Of a stretch of DNA of 64,000 nucleotides, positions 53,249 to 63,802 are shown one piece after another (positions within the stretch are counted from its first letter, which is position 1; every line of letters begins with the position of its first letter). Source of the stretch: Isochrysis galbana (taxonomy: Eukaryota > Haptophyta > Isochrysidales > Isochrysidaceae); contig CM030937.1 in assembly GCA_018136815.1 (NCBI GenBank), forward strand, positions 3,647,820-3,711,819, written 5' to 3'. A model generated the notes under the pieces. It made no database searches, was not told the DNA's origin, and saw nothing but the letters and a program-made list of their open reading frames with translations. A program made the translations under genes and the position numbers.

Positions 53249-56200
53249 TAGGGCGGTCAAACAGTGTTTTTTTATAAGGGGTGAAAAAATGACCATCTCA
53301 GAATTGAGGAAATTTGGGGATTTTTCACGGTAGAAAGTTCCCAATACACCCAACTAGCACATATCCGGGGTCCATTAGGACCCGGACCCCCCCTTGGGCC
53401 CCCACAACAAAACGTAATCAAAAAAAGACAGAAGACGCTAAAATCGCAAAAGCTTGAAAACTCAACTTCAAGTCGAGACCGGGCGCGCTGCGTGCCCGTT
53501 TTCGACGATCCATCCGGATGGGAGACCCCGCCAGATACCAAATACACAGGCCCCATCCGCATGGTCACGCCAATCGGACAGGCCGCGCCCCGAAACCTCG
53601 TCGAAATCACCCATCCGCCGAGCCCATTGAGCGTTGAGCCGTCGCCGAGTGAGGCCCGGAGAGCCCAACTTCGAACCGATGGCGGGCGCGCTGCGTGCCC
53701 GTTTTCGACGATCCATCCGGATGGGAGACCCCTCCAGATACCAAATACACAGGCCCCACCCGCATGGTCACGCCAATCGGACAGGCCGCGCCCCGAAACC
53801 TCGTCGAAATCACCCATCCGCCGAGCCCATTGAACGTTGAGCCGTCGCCAAGTGAGGCCCGGAGAGCCCAACTTTAAACTGATGCCGGGCGCGCTGCGTG
53901 CCCGATCACGATGATCCATCCAGATGGAGTAGCGCATCAGACGCCAAATACACAGGGGCCACCCGCACAGCCACGCCAATTGTGCAGGCCGCGCCCCGAA
54001 ATCTCGTGGAAATCAGCCATCCGTGGAGCCCTTTCGACGTTTGACGCCTCCGAGCGAGGCCGGGAGAGCCCAACTTCAAGCTGATGCCGGGCACGCTGCG
54101 GGCCCGATTTCGACGATCCACCTAGATGGGGGGCCTCGCCAGACACCAAATGCACAGGGGCCACCCACACAGCCACACCAATCGCGTGGGCCGCGCGCCG
54201 AAATCTCGTGGAAATCAGCCATCCGTGGAGCCCATTCGACGTTTGACGCCTCCGAGCGAGGCCCGGAGAGCCCAACTTCAAGCTGATGCCGGGCACGCTG
54301 CGGGCCCGATTGCGACGATCCACCTAGATGGGGGGCCTCGCCAGACACCAAATGCACAGGGGCCACCCACACAGCCACACCAATCGCGTGGGCCGCGCGC
54401 CGAAATCTCGTGGAAATCAGCCATCCGTGGAGCCCATTCGACGTTTGACGCCTCCGAGCGAGGCCGGGAGAGCCCAACCTCAAGCTTATGCCGGGCACGC
54501 TGCGGGCCCGATTTCGACGATCCACCTAGATGGGGGGCCTCGCCAGACACCAAATGCACAGGGGCCACCCACACAGCCACACCAATCGCGTGGGCCGCGC
54601 GCCGAAATCTCGTGGAAATCAGCCATCCGTGGAGCCCATTCGACGTTTGACGCCTCCGAGCGAGGCCGGGAGAGCCCAACCTCAAGCTTATGCCGGGCAC
54701 GCTGCGGGCCCGATTTCGACGATCCACCTAGATGGGGGGCCTCGCCAGACACCAAATGCACAGGGGCCACCCACACAGCCACACCAATCGCGTGGGCCGC
54801 GCGCCGAAATCTCGTGGAAATCAGCCATCCGTGGAGCCCATTCGACGTTTGACGCCTCCGAGCGAGGCCGGGAGAGCCCAACTTCAAGCTGATGCCGGGC
54901 ACGCTGCGTGCCCGATTTCGACGATCCATCTAGATGGGGAGCCTCGCCAGACACCAAATGCACAGGGGCCACCCACACAGTCACGCTAATCAGGCAGGCC
55001 GCGCGCCGACACTTGGTCGAAATCAGCCATCCGCTGGGCCCTTTGGACGCCCAACGTCTCCGAGTGAGGCCCTGAGAGCCCAACTTCGAAGTGATTCCGG
55101 GCGCGCTGCGTGCCCGATTTCGACAATCCATCCATATGGGGGGCCTTTCCGGACACTAAATATACAGGGGCCACCCACACAGCCACGCCAATCGTGCAGG
55201 CCGCGCGCCGAAACCTCGTCGCAGTCAGCCATGTGCAGATCCCTTTGAATATTGACGTCTGACGTAGCCGAGGGAGCGCCACCGCCGCCGCCGCCCCCAC
55301 TTACTGGCCCGTCGCCGCCGCCGCTTTTGTCGATGCTTACTTAAGTCTGACTGGCGGACTGCCAGCGGCTCTCTGTCTCAGCTGCCCACCGGAGGTTGAC
55401 TGACGCCGCGTCGGCTCCGCGGTCTACAGCTCTACTTGACTTCTACGTCAAGTATCGCCAAGACCTTGGTGTGCTTCTTCGCTTCTCGAGCTCCGCGTGC
55501 CCGGAGTGCTTTCTTTGCGCCGTCGCGCGTCATCAACAGTATCAATTAATATCTAATGCCACCTGCCAAGGCCACCACCCAGCGGCAGACAATGATTTCT
55601 GCTCTGGGTGGTGGGTTCCCGCGAGATGCGCTATGAGGCGCTCTGGCAGGATCTTGGGCTTTCCTGCCCGCCGCAGCGTAGAGCGCCACGACGAAGCCCG
55701 TCCTGAGGCCGCCCACGGGTCTCGCCTCATCGATCAATGCCGGATCTGGCACTGTCAGAGAGAGGATGGCCGCGTAGGCAGCCTCAACGCGGAGGCTCGT
55801 CAGCCACGCGTGGACGGCCGCGCCGGTGAGCTGAGCCTAGTTCTCGATGCCGAGTTCGAGAGAGGGTGAATCCTGCGAGGGGCGGGTCGAGATGGTCGGG
55901 GTGGGGCCTCTGGTAGCCAGGGTAGCCGCGAGCGCGCGCTGTGAGGAGCTGGGTGGGCTGCGCGGGCAATGATGCCAGAGGGTCAGGGGGTGGTCGGACT
56001 GTCGGCAGCCCGACACGGCGCTGCATCGGGCGGGAATCAAATGCCGAATGTAGCTTAGATATAAAGGAACCGATCCCCCCGCGGGCGCGACCGCCCATTC
56101 TTTACGGGTAGAGCGTGAGCGCGCGTGACGGAGGAGGGGGGAGGGGGGGCGAATCGCACCATTTCTTGGCGAAGATTTTCGTAGCGTCAGGTAGCCCCCC

Positions 56201-56291
56201 CGGGAGGTTTTTTATTGGGCATCGCGCCACGGTCAAAAAATGCAGCCCAACCCTTACTAATAGTTTAAAAAGCCCCTGTTTGACCGCCCTA
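53249..56291. mobile_element. 3-kb TIR transposon (non-autonomous) carrying a satellite array
   Basis: Perfect 16-bp terminal inverted repeats TAGGGCGGTCAAACAG (53249-53264) and CTGTTTGACCGCCCTA (56276-56291) are bounded by a 7-bp target duplication CCCTAGC (53242-53248 and 56292-56298). The subterminal sequences differ at the two ends. Inside lie the 202-bp satellite (53470-55262), a CCG-rich block (55270-55325) and about 0.9 kb of sequence without a convincing gene. No transposase was found, so movement would need enzymes in trans. Related left ends are at 46102 (-), 63024 and 63370; a related right end is at 60068. I cannot assign a superfamily. Confidence 0.85.
53470..55262. repeat. 202-bp satellite, about nine tandem units
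   Basis: A recurring marker (CGATCCAnCnnnATGGGG, or a near variant) appears about every 202 bp from 53507 to 55124. The four central units (about 54080-54890) are almost identical, and the outer ones are progressively diverged. All six frames stay open over long stretches because the unit lacks stops in several frames. The resulting repeated frames of up to 174 codons are not genes. A fragment of one unit occurs at about 63260-63350 inside a related transposon copy. Confidence 0.92.
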
Positions 56292-56389
56292 CCCTAGCAA
56301 TCGGAAGCACTAGCTCGAATCTTGTAAAAGGCCTCTACTCGATGAAGTGTGAAGGGAGAAAACAGGGAGAGGGTGCTCTCCCCGCAACG

Positions 56390-57892
56390 ATGGGGCGCAG
56401 CCCTGCAGCGCCGGTGGTCCTCGTGTGGGCGTGCGCCGGCGCGTCGTTAAGCGACGCTCGTGATGCGTATGACGATTGCGATGCCTGGGCACAGAAGGGA
56501 GAGTGCAACGTAAACCCAGGATTCATGCTGGTCAACTGTGCGAACGCTTGCACAAAGGCACCTGACCTCAGAGATCAGATGCGGCGGGAGTGTGAAGGCT
56601 ATGCTAACCAGGGCGAGTGCTCTCGCAACCCTTCGTTCATGCTCTCAACATGTCGGGCCGAGTGCGACGCGTGGGAAGCTCGAATTGGGCTGAAGATAGA
56701 TCGCCATGCCCGGTGTGTTGAATGGTCGCTATTCGGCAAGTGCGAACGGGAACCCGCAGAGATGGCGGTGCAGTGCAACACGTCGTGCACTGTCAGACGG
56801 CGTTGTCTTCAGTCGAACTTTTCCGGCTGGAGTATTGGTGTGTGCGACAAAGCTCTACGGTGCGAAGCCCAGGATAAACTGATGTGGTGCAAATCGCTCG
56901 CGGCGAGTGGAAAGTGCCGCGAAGACACCTCAAAGATGGCTCAAGGGTGCTTACAAACGTGTGGTGAGCAGGACGTTGATGCTGTCCTATCAGCGCACAG
57001 GCCTGAAAATCGCGCCATTCTGTCGCCGTTGATGGATCTTCCTTCAAGGGAGGCACGCCTGCAGGAGCGGTGCTGGCTCCATGGCTGGGCAGGTCACAAC
57101 TCACACAAGCTCATGCTCCCTACCATTTGTGCGGCTTCCCGGACTTTGCCTTGGCAACGTGCACACGTGCCACATCGCCGAGTCACTGGGTCATCTGAAG
57201 ACGCATTCACGTGCCCTTTTGATGTGTCTCGATCCACGCCGCGAGTCCGCCGGCGCATGACCGAAGTCACTACTCCTTCGGGGCAAGTAGTACGTGTTCA
57301 GCATGTGCTCGCCTCACCACGCGTCCGACTACTGCACAACTTTATCACACCAGAGGAAGCTGCCGAGATTATGTCCCAAGCACAGTCCGCATTTCATCGC
57401 TCTCCCGTTCGCTCTGTTGCCACCGAGCGGCGGACCTCGTCTACGGCAACTCTCTTCTCGAAGAATTGGGCCGTTGACTCCATCCGTGCGCGGATCTCGC
57501 ACTTCTCCGGCTACGAGGACGGAATGCTTGAGCCATTACAGGTGGTGCGATACCACCCGGGTGAAAAGTACGAACCTCATCATGATCTCTTCGACATTTG
57601 TGACTTCCCGCAAAAGCCGCGCCGTCATCTGACATTCCTCATCTACCTAAACGATTTGCCCGACGATGCTGGGGGTCACACTACGTTTCCGCGCCTACAC
57701 CTCCGTATACAACCCAAAGCCTACACCGCGCTAGTCTTCAACGATGTGTTGGACTCCGGAATGGACGACGAAAGAACTGAGCATTCGGGAACGGCTCCAT
57801 CTCGCGGGGTCAAGTATGCCATCAATTGTTGGATACGTGCGACCTCTGAACCGCGTGGCCTTCTTGGCCTTGGCACCAGCTTCGGACTGTGA
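56390..57892 (+). CDS. Prolyl 4-hydroxylase with N-terminal ShK domains
   Basis: A single-exon frame; the chosen ATG at 56390 gives 500 residues and a signal peptide (MGRSPAAPVVLVWACAGASL), whereas the upstream ATG at 56342 hides it. Four Cys-rich ShK-type modules follow (for example CDAWAQKGECNVNPGFMLVN with its CANAC end). The C-terminal ~200 residues are a prolyl 4-hydroxylase catalytic domain: VRLLHNFITPEEAAEIM, VVRYHPGEKYEPHHDLFD (His and Asp iron ligands), LIYLNDLPDDAGGHTTFP, then EHSGTAPSRGVKYAINCWIR (distal His and 2OG-binding Lys). The enzyme hydroxylates proline in secretory-pathway proteins. Plant and algal relatives usually carry ShK at the C-terminus; here it is N-terminal. The transposon right end lies 98 bp before the start. 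Confidence 0.92.
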   Translation: MGRSPAAPVVLVWACAGASLSDARDAYDDCDAWAQKGECNVNPGFMLVNCANACTKAPDLRDQMRRECEGYANQGECSRNPSFMLSTCRAECDAWEARIGLKIDRHARCVEWSLFGKCEREPAEMAVQCNTSCTVRRRCLQSNFSGWSIGVCDKALRCEAQDKLMWCKSLAASGKCREDTSKMAQGCLQTCGEQDVDAVLSAHRPENRAILSPLMDLPSREARLQERCWLHGWAGHNSHKLMLPTICAASRTLPWQRAHVPHRRVTGSSEDAFTCPFDVSRSTPRVRRRMTEVTTPSGQVVRVQHVLASPRVRLLHNFITPEEAAEIMSQAQSAFHRSPVRSVATERRTSSTATLFSKNWAVDSIRARISHFSGYEDGMLEPLQVVRYHPGEKYEPHHDLFDICDFPQKPRRHLTFLIYLNDLPDDAGGHTTFPRLHLRIQPKAYTALVFNDVLDSGMDDERTEHSGTAPSRGVKYAINCWIRATSEPRGLLGLGTSFGL

Positions 57893-59083
57893 GTGCGCAG
57901 AAGATGTGCGTTTAACAATAACAATTAGTAGTCAGATGATTGATGCAAACCTAATAATATTCTGACCGCACACGCGGCCCTGGACCCACTACTTTCACGC
58001 AGCAAGCTTTCTACACCCCCACCCCTTCCCCCCCCCACCATCAGCACAGTGAGAAGTGGGGGGGGGGGGGGAGGCGAGCTACTGCACGAGAAATGTTATT
58101 TTCATGTTTACGTGAAAGATCAGAACTTCTTGTAGGGATGGCGATGGCGGCCGTCGCCGTTCGATTGACTGCCTGCCAGAGGACAGCGCGGCCGCCACAG
58201 CCATTTTTGGCCATGCCCACAGGTGAGAAAGTTGCCCCTACTGTGTACCGTGGTGGGCTGGATGGAGCTGTGGCTGTGGCTGTGGGATGGCTGGGTGTGA
58301 GTGGGGGATGGGATGTAACATGGGATGTATGTATGGCTCACTTGGAGCACTGAGGGCGGGCGATCGGTTGCGCAAACGCGTAGTCTTAAAGACTACCGTG
58401 TTGTCTTGGGGGGGGGGGGGGAGACAACGGAAAATGTCTCTGCCTCCTTTGCCGCCTTTTGACCAACGGCCAAAGCCTCGCCGATCTTCCCCAAGGTTCG
58501 CTCCCTACCGCCGAGGGCCTCCCCAGCCATCTCCCCGCCTGGGGTGCCCAGGTTTGCCCTCTGGCAACCCACTAAACAGGGCCAAAAACTCATGGCGTCG
58601 GGAAGGCTCGGCGCCCGCCATTGCGTGTCGTCCACATCCGATCGTTGCGGGAGTCCGTCCATGGGAGCAATGGCAGTGCGCAGTGCCCCTGGTAGCCCTG
58701 CCCATAACCCATGACGGGCTTGTGCCAGTGGTACCTACTGACTTTTGTGGCCCCTACCTCTTCATCAGACTAATTCACACCGACGCGCATGATGCCAGCA
58801 CAAGCACAGATGCGCGCGCGCTGTGAGGCCAGCCGAAGAATCCCGGCCTCACTCACTGAGCTGAGCACCCTTCCTCGCGCTCTCCGTCCCCTCCGATTCG
58901 CGTTCCCAAAAAGGAAACGAGCTTCGCTCCGACAAATTGGCGTTCGGCTGGGTTTGAGTCTCTGAGTCTCGTGCCGGAGCACGAGGACCGATAGCCCGAT
59001 GGCGCAAGAGGAAGCCGAGGATTTGACCATCGGGGATCGGTACACGCCGCCTGCCACTGGAAACCCCAAACGCTGGGCCCCTA
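57893..59083. other. Intergenic; repeat shared with 13074-13185, no confident gene
   Basis: 57958-58040 matches 13074-13185. An ATG at 58138 opens MAMAAVAVRLTACQRTARPP and reaches ATGCCCACAG|GTGAGAAAG, a good donor, so it may be a first exon with a targeting-type peptide. 58440-58826 has one open frame without a known motif. 58999-59083 (MAQEEAEDLTIGDRYTPP) enters the gap and may be another first exon. Confidence 0.35.
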
Positions 59084-59183
59084 NNNNNNNNNNNNNNNNN
59101 NNNNNNNNNNNNNNNNNNNNNNNNNNNNNNNNNNNNNNNNNNNNNNNNNNNNNNNNNNNNNNNNNNNNNNNNNNNNNNNNNNN
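59084..59183. other. Assembly gap (100 N)
   Basis: Placeholder N run. A short frame enters it from the left (58999-59083); its continuation is not found. Confidence 0.99.
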
Positions 59184-59811
59184 TACATGCACACATCGGC
59201 GCATGCATACATAATGTACATGTCAAGCGACTGTATGTGGGCGTATGTGTATGCGTATGTACGTTCTGCCAGCATCACATCATTGATAGGCAGTGCTTAT
59301 TTCAAGGAGGATCCCTATACTTAAGGGCGCGGAGCGCCGCGACACGGTGGTTTGACGAACGAGCCCCCTAGAAGGTGGAACTTGAGGTTCCTTTTTTTTT
59401 GCGCCGCGCTCACCCCGCCTACGTTGGTATACAATCAGGTTTGCCCCTCGACTTTGCCGGTCGGAGAGGTAGTGGCCACCTGCCATCTTTGCCACCATGC
59501 CCCGTGGGCTTGGAGAAAGCAACCTTGAAGTGACCACCTAATCGGATAAAGCACGACACGCTCCCCCACCCACACCCACCCACCCGGTCACAACGTCCTC
59601 TGCGCGCACGAGCACCTCCTCCTGCACTCTCCGTGGAGGCGCTCGGAGGATTACATCAGTTTCGTCGCGGTTTCAGTGAATTTCTAGAAGAACAAACGGT
59701 AGGTGTCGCTCCGGTCCCTCGTCGTTTGCTCGTCAGTTGTCCGTTTCTCTCGGCAGTTTGCAGTTTTCCGGGAAGGTTCACCGACTCTTCGTGTTCTCTC
59801 CGACTCTCCGT
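59184..59811. other. No supported gene
   Basis: ATGTA/GTATG-rich microsatellite-like sequence near 59184-59265, then unassigned sequence with (CCCA)n at 59563-59585. Confidence 0.4.
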
Positions 59812-60068
59812 AATTTTGCGCTCTCTTTCCGTATTTCTTCGCGCATAATGAGCGATCGCGACCTCATTTCCGCCGAGACAAAGGGGTTTGTTCATTTGGG
59901 AGAGGGGGGGACGAATGGGCGAATCGCACCATTTCCTGGCTAAGATTTTCGTGGTGGCAGGTGGCCCCCCTGGAGGTTTTTTATTGATTGGGTATCGCGC
60001 CACGGTCAAAAAATGCAGCCCAACCCTTACTAGTTAGTATAGTTAAAAGCCCCTTTTTGACCGCCCTA
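59812..60068 (+). mobile_element. Right-end piece of the TAGGGCGGTCAAACA transposon family
   Basis: 59930-60068 matches 56150-56291 (CGAATCGCACCATTTC, GAGGTTTTTTATTG, CACGGTCAAAAAATGCAGCC) and ends TTTTTGACCGCCCTA at 60068. The adjoining 59812-59870 is shared with 6325-6390. No left end of this copy is in the window. Confidence 0.7.
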
Positions 60069-60086
60069 CTAGCTGCCGGCATGCCC

Positions 60087-60938
60087 TTGACGAATTGGAG
60101 TGGCCCATAGGGCCTGAGGGCAATGAGGAAGGGGCAAAGCCGGCGGCAGGCGCGGCGAGGGAGGCCACTTCAGAGGTGCTGACGGGCTGAAGCCCGTCAG
60201 CAGAGGAAGGCGGGCAGGCGGGCTTGAGCGAGGGCGAGGACGGCGGCGAAAGCGACATGGAACGAGCGGCGAAAGGCGAGGGTGAGTGAGAGGAGGGCTG
60301 TGGTGGCAGGGGCTGGCGAGGCGAGGAGGGATTGTAGGGTCTGAGTGTTACGAGAGCGAGAGCGACGAGAGCGAGAGCGACGACGGATGACGACTGGCGA
60401 CAGGCCGACGGACAAAGACACCCAGGAAAACACCCCGACTCTCGCCCCACGACTTTCTCACATAACTCGACTGAAATCAAACCCAAACACTCCGATCAGA
60501 CAACGACGGACGACGATCAAAGGGCGATCTGTCGACGATCTTGTCTGGAACGGGAATCGCACCATAACGGAAACGAGGGGCAATCTTGCTACGCAGGATT
60601 CCAAGAGACCTACCAAATAAGACGAAAGGAGTGCGATGTGCCTAAGGGGGAGATGCGAAGAGGTCGCAAATTAAACCTGATTGCCCCCAGAAGCAGATAA
60701 AGAACCGCAGGGGAGATAGCAAATTAAACCTATCTGCGAGGCGCCTGGGAGGAAGAGAGGTGGGGAAACTTCCCTTCTCTTTCGAGAGAAAGAGAGAGAG
60801 CGCTCCACAACCCCCGATCCCATGCATCCAAGCGAAGCTTTTGACCGAGAACGCGAGAAAGCAGAGAATTATAACGATAGATACCGAACGACGAAGAGAA
60901 GAGCGAAGCCTAACGAGTGTCGATTCGCGAATGCGACA
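60087..60938 (-). mobile_element. LTR-element fragment: LTR, primer site and gag start, minus strand, broken
   Basis: The LTR starts TGTCGCATTCG at 60938 and ends near 60565. The primer site (60564-60549) is complementary to a tRNA 3' end. The gag frame opens at 60486 (MGLISVELCEKVVG) and is closely similar to that at 15060. Homology stops near 60087, close to the transposon right end at 60068. The LTR lacks the MITE present in the 15139-16179 copy and so gives the empty site. Broken fossil, moderately young. Confidence 0.8.
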
Positions 60939-61561
60939 GCCCTCGCCGGTGATCTCCAAAGGTGAGAGCAGCCTTGCTCTAACAGTAACAGGCCCATGCC
61001 CATGCAGGTATCTCGAATGAATAGTGAATAGGGGCATCACTCTCTCTCACTCTCACCCCCTTTATCTCACGCCTCTGGCCGAGGCAGCGCGCGCGGCCTC
61101 TCCTCCCCCGGTTCTCCAAGGAAGGAAGCGAAGCGGGAGGAGGGGGAAGGGGATGTGGTAGGATAGGGAGGGTAGTTAGGAGTAGCACAAGCAATCTGCC
61201 ACACGCCGTGCAAGTAGCGATTAGTTTTGTAAAAAAAATTAAAAGTTTTTCGCCCTTTGCACGACATGAATAGCCGGAGGTGAAAGCGGATGGATCCCTC
61301 TCCGCGCTTCCTCACGTCCATGCCCGCCATACACAACATGCATCACACAACTGACAATACGAAAGGTGGCACAATCACACGTCAAAACAGTTTCGGGCAC
61401 CCCATCAGAGCACATGATGAGTACAAAGTACATCACACCATACTTTACGTTACTATACCTCGCCATCGAGTCTTGGAACGAAAGGGCAACTTAAAATACG
61501 TACGGAGGCACCCACGCTAGCTCACTACCAAGATCCGGATGAACAGATCGCTTGCACACCA
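60939..61561. other. Intergenic, no gene seen
   Basis: 3' flank of the U-box/Rab gene. Contains a short CTCTCTCTC tract (61040-61055) and no supported frame. Confidence 0.5.
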
Positions 61562-62627
61562 TCAGCACATGCAGCCATGCCTGTGCCTTAATAGTCCGTG
61601 GGCCTCCAACGTGATGCCTTTCGCCGTAAGGGGATTGTTTTGAGTTTGGTCAATCCGCGTAGCGACTACCCGAAAGAGGGCATTGGCATTGGTGCCATCC
61701 AGGGAGGAAACTTCGAAGAAGGACATCCCGTGCTCAAGAGCCAACATCTTGGCTTCTTTGGTCGCGACCTGTCTCTCGCCTGGGCAGAGATCGCTCTTGC
61801 ACCCAACCAGCGCAAGGACGAGCTTTGGATCTGGTAACTCCTACAAAGGTAGCCGTGGGAACATGATATTAGCATGGAATCGAAGGCTGAAAGGCGCAAC
61901 CAAACAAGGATATGAAGAAAACGGAGCGCATGTAGACATGCGCGGTCACTATCCATGCGAGGGGAGGTGCTCACGTACGTTTTGCAGGTCAGCAATCCAA
62001 CTCTTGGCACCAGTGAATGAGCCCCAATTGGTAAGGTCATAGGCGACAATGGCCGCAACGGAGCCGCGAAAGTACTGCCTGGTGAAGGCCCGATATCTTT
62101 CTTGGCCGGCGGTGTCCCAAAGATGTAGTTCAACTGATCTGCCGTTCGATAGCTGTATCGTGTGGGGGCAGAATGAGCAACCGACAGTGGCAGGCATACT
62201 TGTAGAGAAGCCTCCGTTCTCGACCCTTGCCAGCAAGCTGGTCTTGCCCACTCCCGAATCGCCCAGAATGATCACCTTGCAGGCGCCTGCGAGGCGAGGG
62301 CTGGTGTGAGGTGTGAAAGTACTTCGGGAGGCATGCTGGTGGGCCGGTACCAAACGTACCGAACGAGTCACGGTCAACAGGGAAGATGTCAGGCCTGGCA
62401 CGCTCGAACTCGCCGATGGCGTTTCGGAGCGCGTGGTTACGGACGAGTGCCTTCGACTCGAGCACATTGCCAGTGAGAGGCGACAGGTTATGCTTCTCGA
62501 GCCACTTGCGGATTGCCTCGTGCTCGTAGCTCTGCCCATCACATGTGGTGACCGGGTCTCGCATCACCTCATGAGTGATGGGGCAGAGGAAGGAGGTGGG
62601 AACCCCATCAGAGCTGGACATCCCCAC
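61562..62627 (-). CDS. U-box domain fused to a Rab-like GTPase
   Basis: Exons 62627-62360, 62286-61979 and 61840-61562 (donors GTACGT, GTACGT; acceptors CGCAG, TGTAG; phases 1 and 0) encode 284 residues. Residues 11-80 are a U-box (FLCPITHEVMRDPVTTCDGQ, SYEHEAIRKWLE), the E2-binding fold of ubiquitin ligases. Residues 91-284 are a Rab5-like GTPase: GDSGVGKTS (98-106), Thr123 in ATVGCSF (switch I), WDTAGQERYR (146-155), then GCKSDL where NKxD is usual and SSLDG where SAK is usual. The protein ends CMC, a CXC geranylgeranylation motif. The fusion point is exactly intron 1 (DSFG|ACKVIILG), which suggests exon shuffling. It would place a ubiquitin-ligase module on a membrane-recruited GTPase. The altered base-recognition loops may change nucleotide affinity. 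Confidence 0.88.
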
Positions 62628-63023
62628 CCGGCGGCCGACTGCCTGGCTTCTTGGAGGAGCAAGAGACGAGACGAGCTGACAGAAAGGCGTATATCGACAG
62701 AGGAGAGGCCAGAGAGGGCAGTGGTGCAGAGGAAGGAAGGTAAGGGAGGGAGAGGGCCGCGCGCAGCAGGACGGGGGGGGGGAGGGCAGAAGAAGGCACA
62801 GGGGCCTGTGAGGTTGGAGGACGAGGAGAGACGCCGTTGTTCACTGATTTCATGATTTCATGTAGTACTCCTCTCCTATTTAACGCCTCCAACGCGGAAA
62901 CCGGTGCGTGAGCGCGAAGACTGATAATGAATGATCTCCCTCCTCTTCTCTCCCTCCTCTTCGATCTCTCCTCTCTCTCAACCATCCACACAATCATCAA
63001 CGTGAACGAACCACCAAAAGTGT
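62628..63023. other. Upstream region of the U-box/Rab gene
   Basis: Purine-rich on the plus strand (62690-62830). No other gene seen. Confidence 0.45.
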
Positions 63024-63369
63024 GAGGGCGGTCAAACAACTAGTATTCTAACTTTGGAGAGTGTAAAAATGAAAGAGGATCGAGGAAATACACCAAAGTA
63101 ACTTTCAAAGTCAAGCGGTAGAAACCCCGGAACACACACCCATCTAGCACATATTCGGTGCCCTTTGGGCCCCAGACCCCCCCGGGAACCCCCGCAACGA
63201 GGCGTAACCCCAAACCGGCAAAACGCAAAAGACAAAACAGGCCTAAATACACATTATTTCGGAGAGCCCGAATTCAAAACGACGCCGGTCGCGCTACGAG
63301 TACGAGCCCGTTTTTTGTAAAATTTTTGGTTCATCAGCATGGTGTCCGGCCCGCGCCCAGCCCCATACA
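63024..63369 (+). mobile_element. Left-end copy of the transposon family, with a satellite remnant
   Basis: Starts GAGGGCGGTCAAACA and continues with subterminal blocks shared with 53249 and 63370 (CTAGCACATATTCGGTGCCC, GGGCCCCAGACCCCCC, GAGGCGTAACC). A decayed piece of the 202-bp satellite follows (about 63260-63350). It is interrupted by the next left end at 63370. Confidence 0.7.
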
Positions 63370-63802
63370 TAGGGCGGTCAAACAGCTATTTTAACTTCTA
63401 AGGGTGAAAATTGACCAAGTCAAGAATGAGGATTCATTACGAGATCTTTGGATATGGTGACCTGATAGGTGTAACTAGCACATATCCGGTGCCCTTTGGG
63501 CCCTAGACCCCCCACGGTAGCCCCCACAGCGATGCGTAACCAGAAAACGCGCAAATTGGCCAGAAATCACTATCGCGGAGGGCCGACGTCCGACGCGAGC
63601 GCGGGCGAGCGTCGGGCCGCTAATCGACGCGTCCCCGGCGCAGCATGCCTCGGCCAGCCACAGCCATGCGCGTAGGCTGCCAGGTGCGCCTCCTACTGCC
63701 CCCCATGCCCGCCGCCGCCTCATCGCAAATCACCCCCTCGCGTCCCTCGCTAGCGCGCCAACGGAGGGGTCCCGGAGCGCCCGAGTTAGGTGTGCGCCCG
63801 GA
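63370..63802 (+). mobile_element. Second left-end copy of the transposon family, truncated
   Basis: Starts TAGGGCGGTCAAACAG at 63370, with AACTTCTAAGGGTGAAAA and ACTAGCACATATCCGGTGCC following. No right end lies in the window. By 63803 the sequence is LINE, so the copy is truncated or the right end lies beyond. Confidence 0.65.

Noticed and set aside
53490-55260. Repeated open frames of 100-174 codons on both strands and a CRISPR-like regular spacing
   Set aside because: The period is a uniform 202 bp with no unique spacers, inside a transposon of a eukaryote. It is a satellite, and the frames exist only because the unit lacks stops in several frames.
55396-55869. A 157-codon plus-strand frame inside the transposon
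   Set aside because: No transposase motif or other domain. It could be chance in stop-poor DNA, so it is not called a gene.
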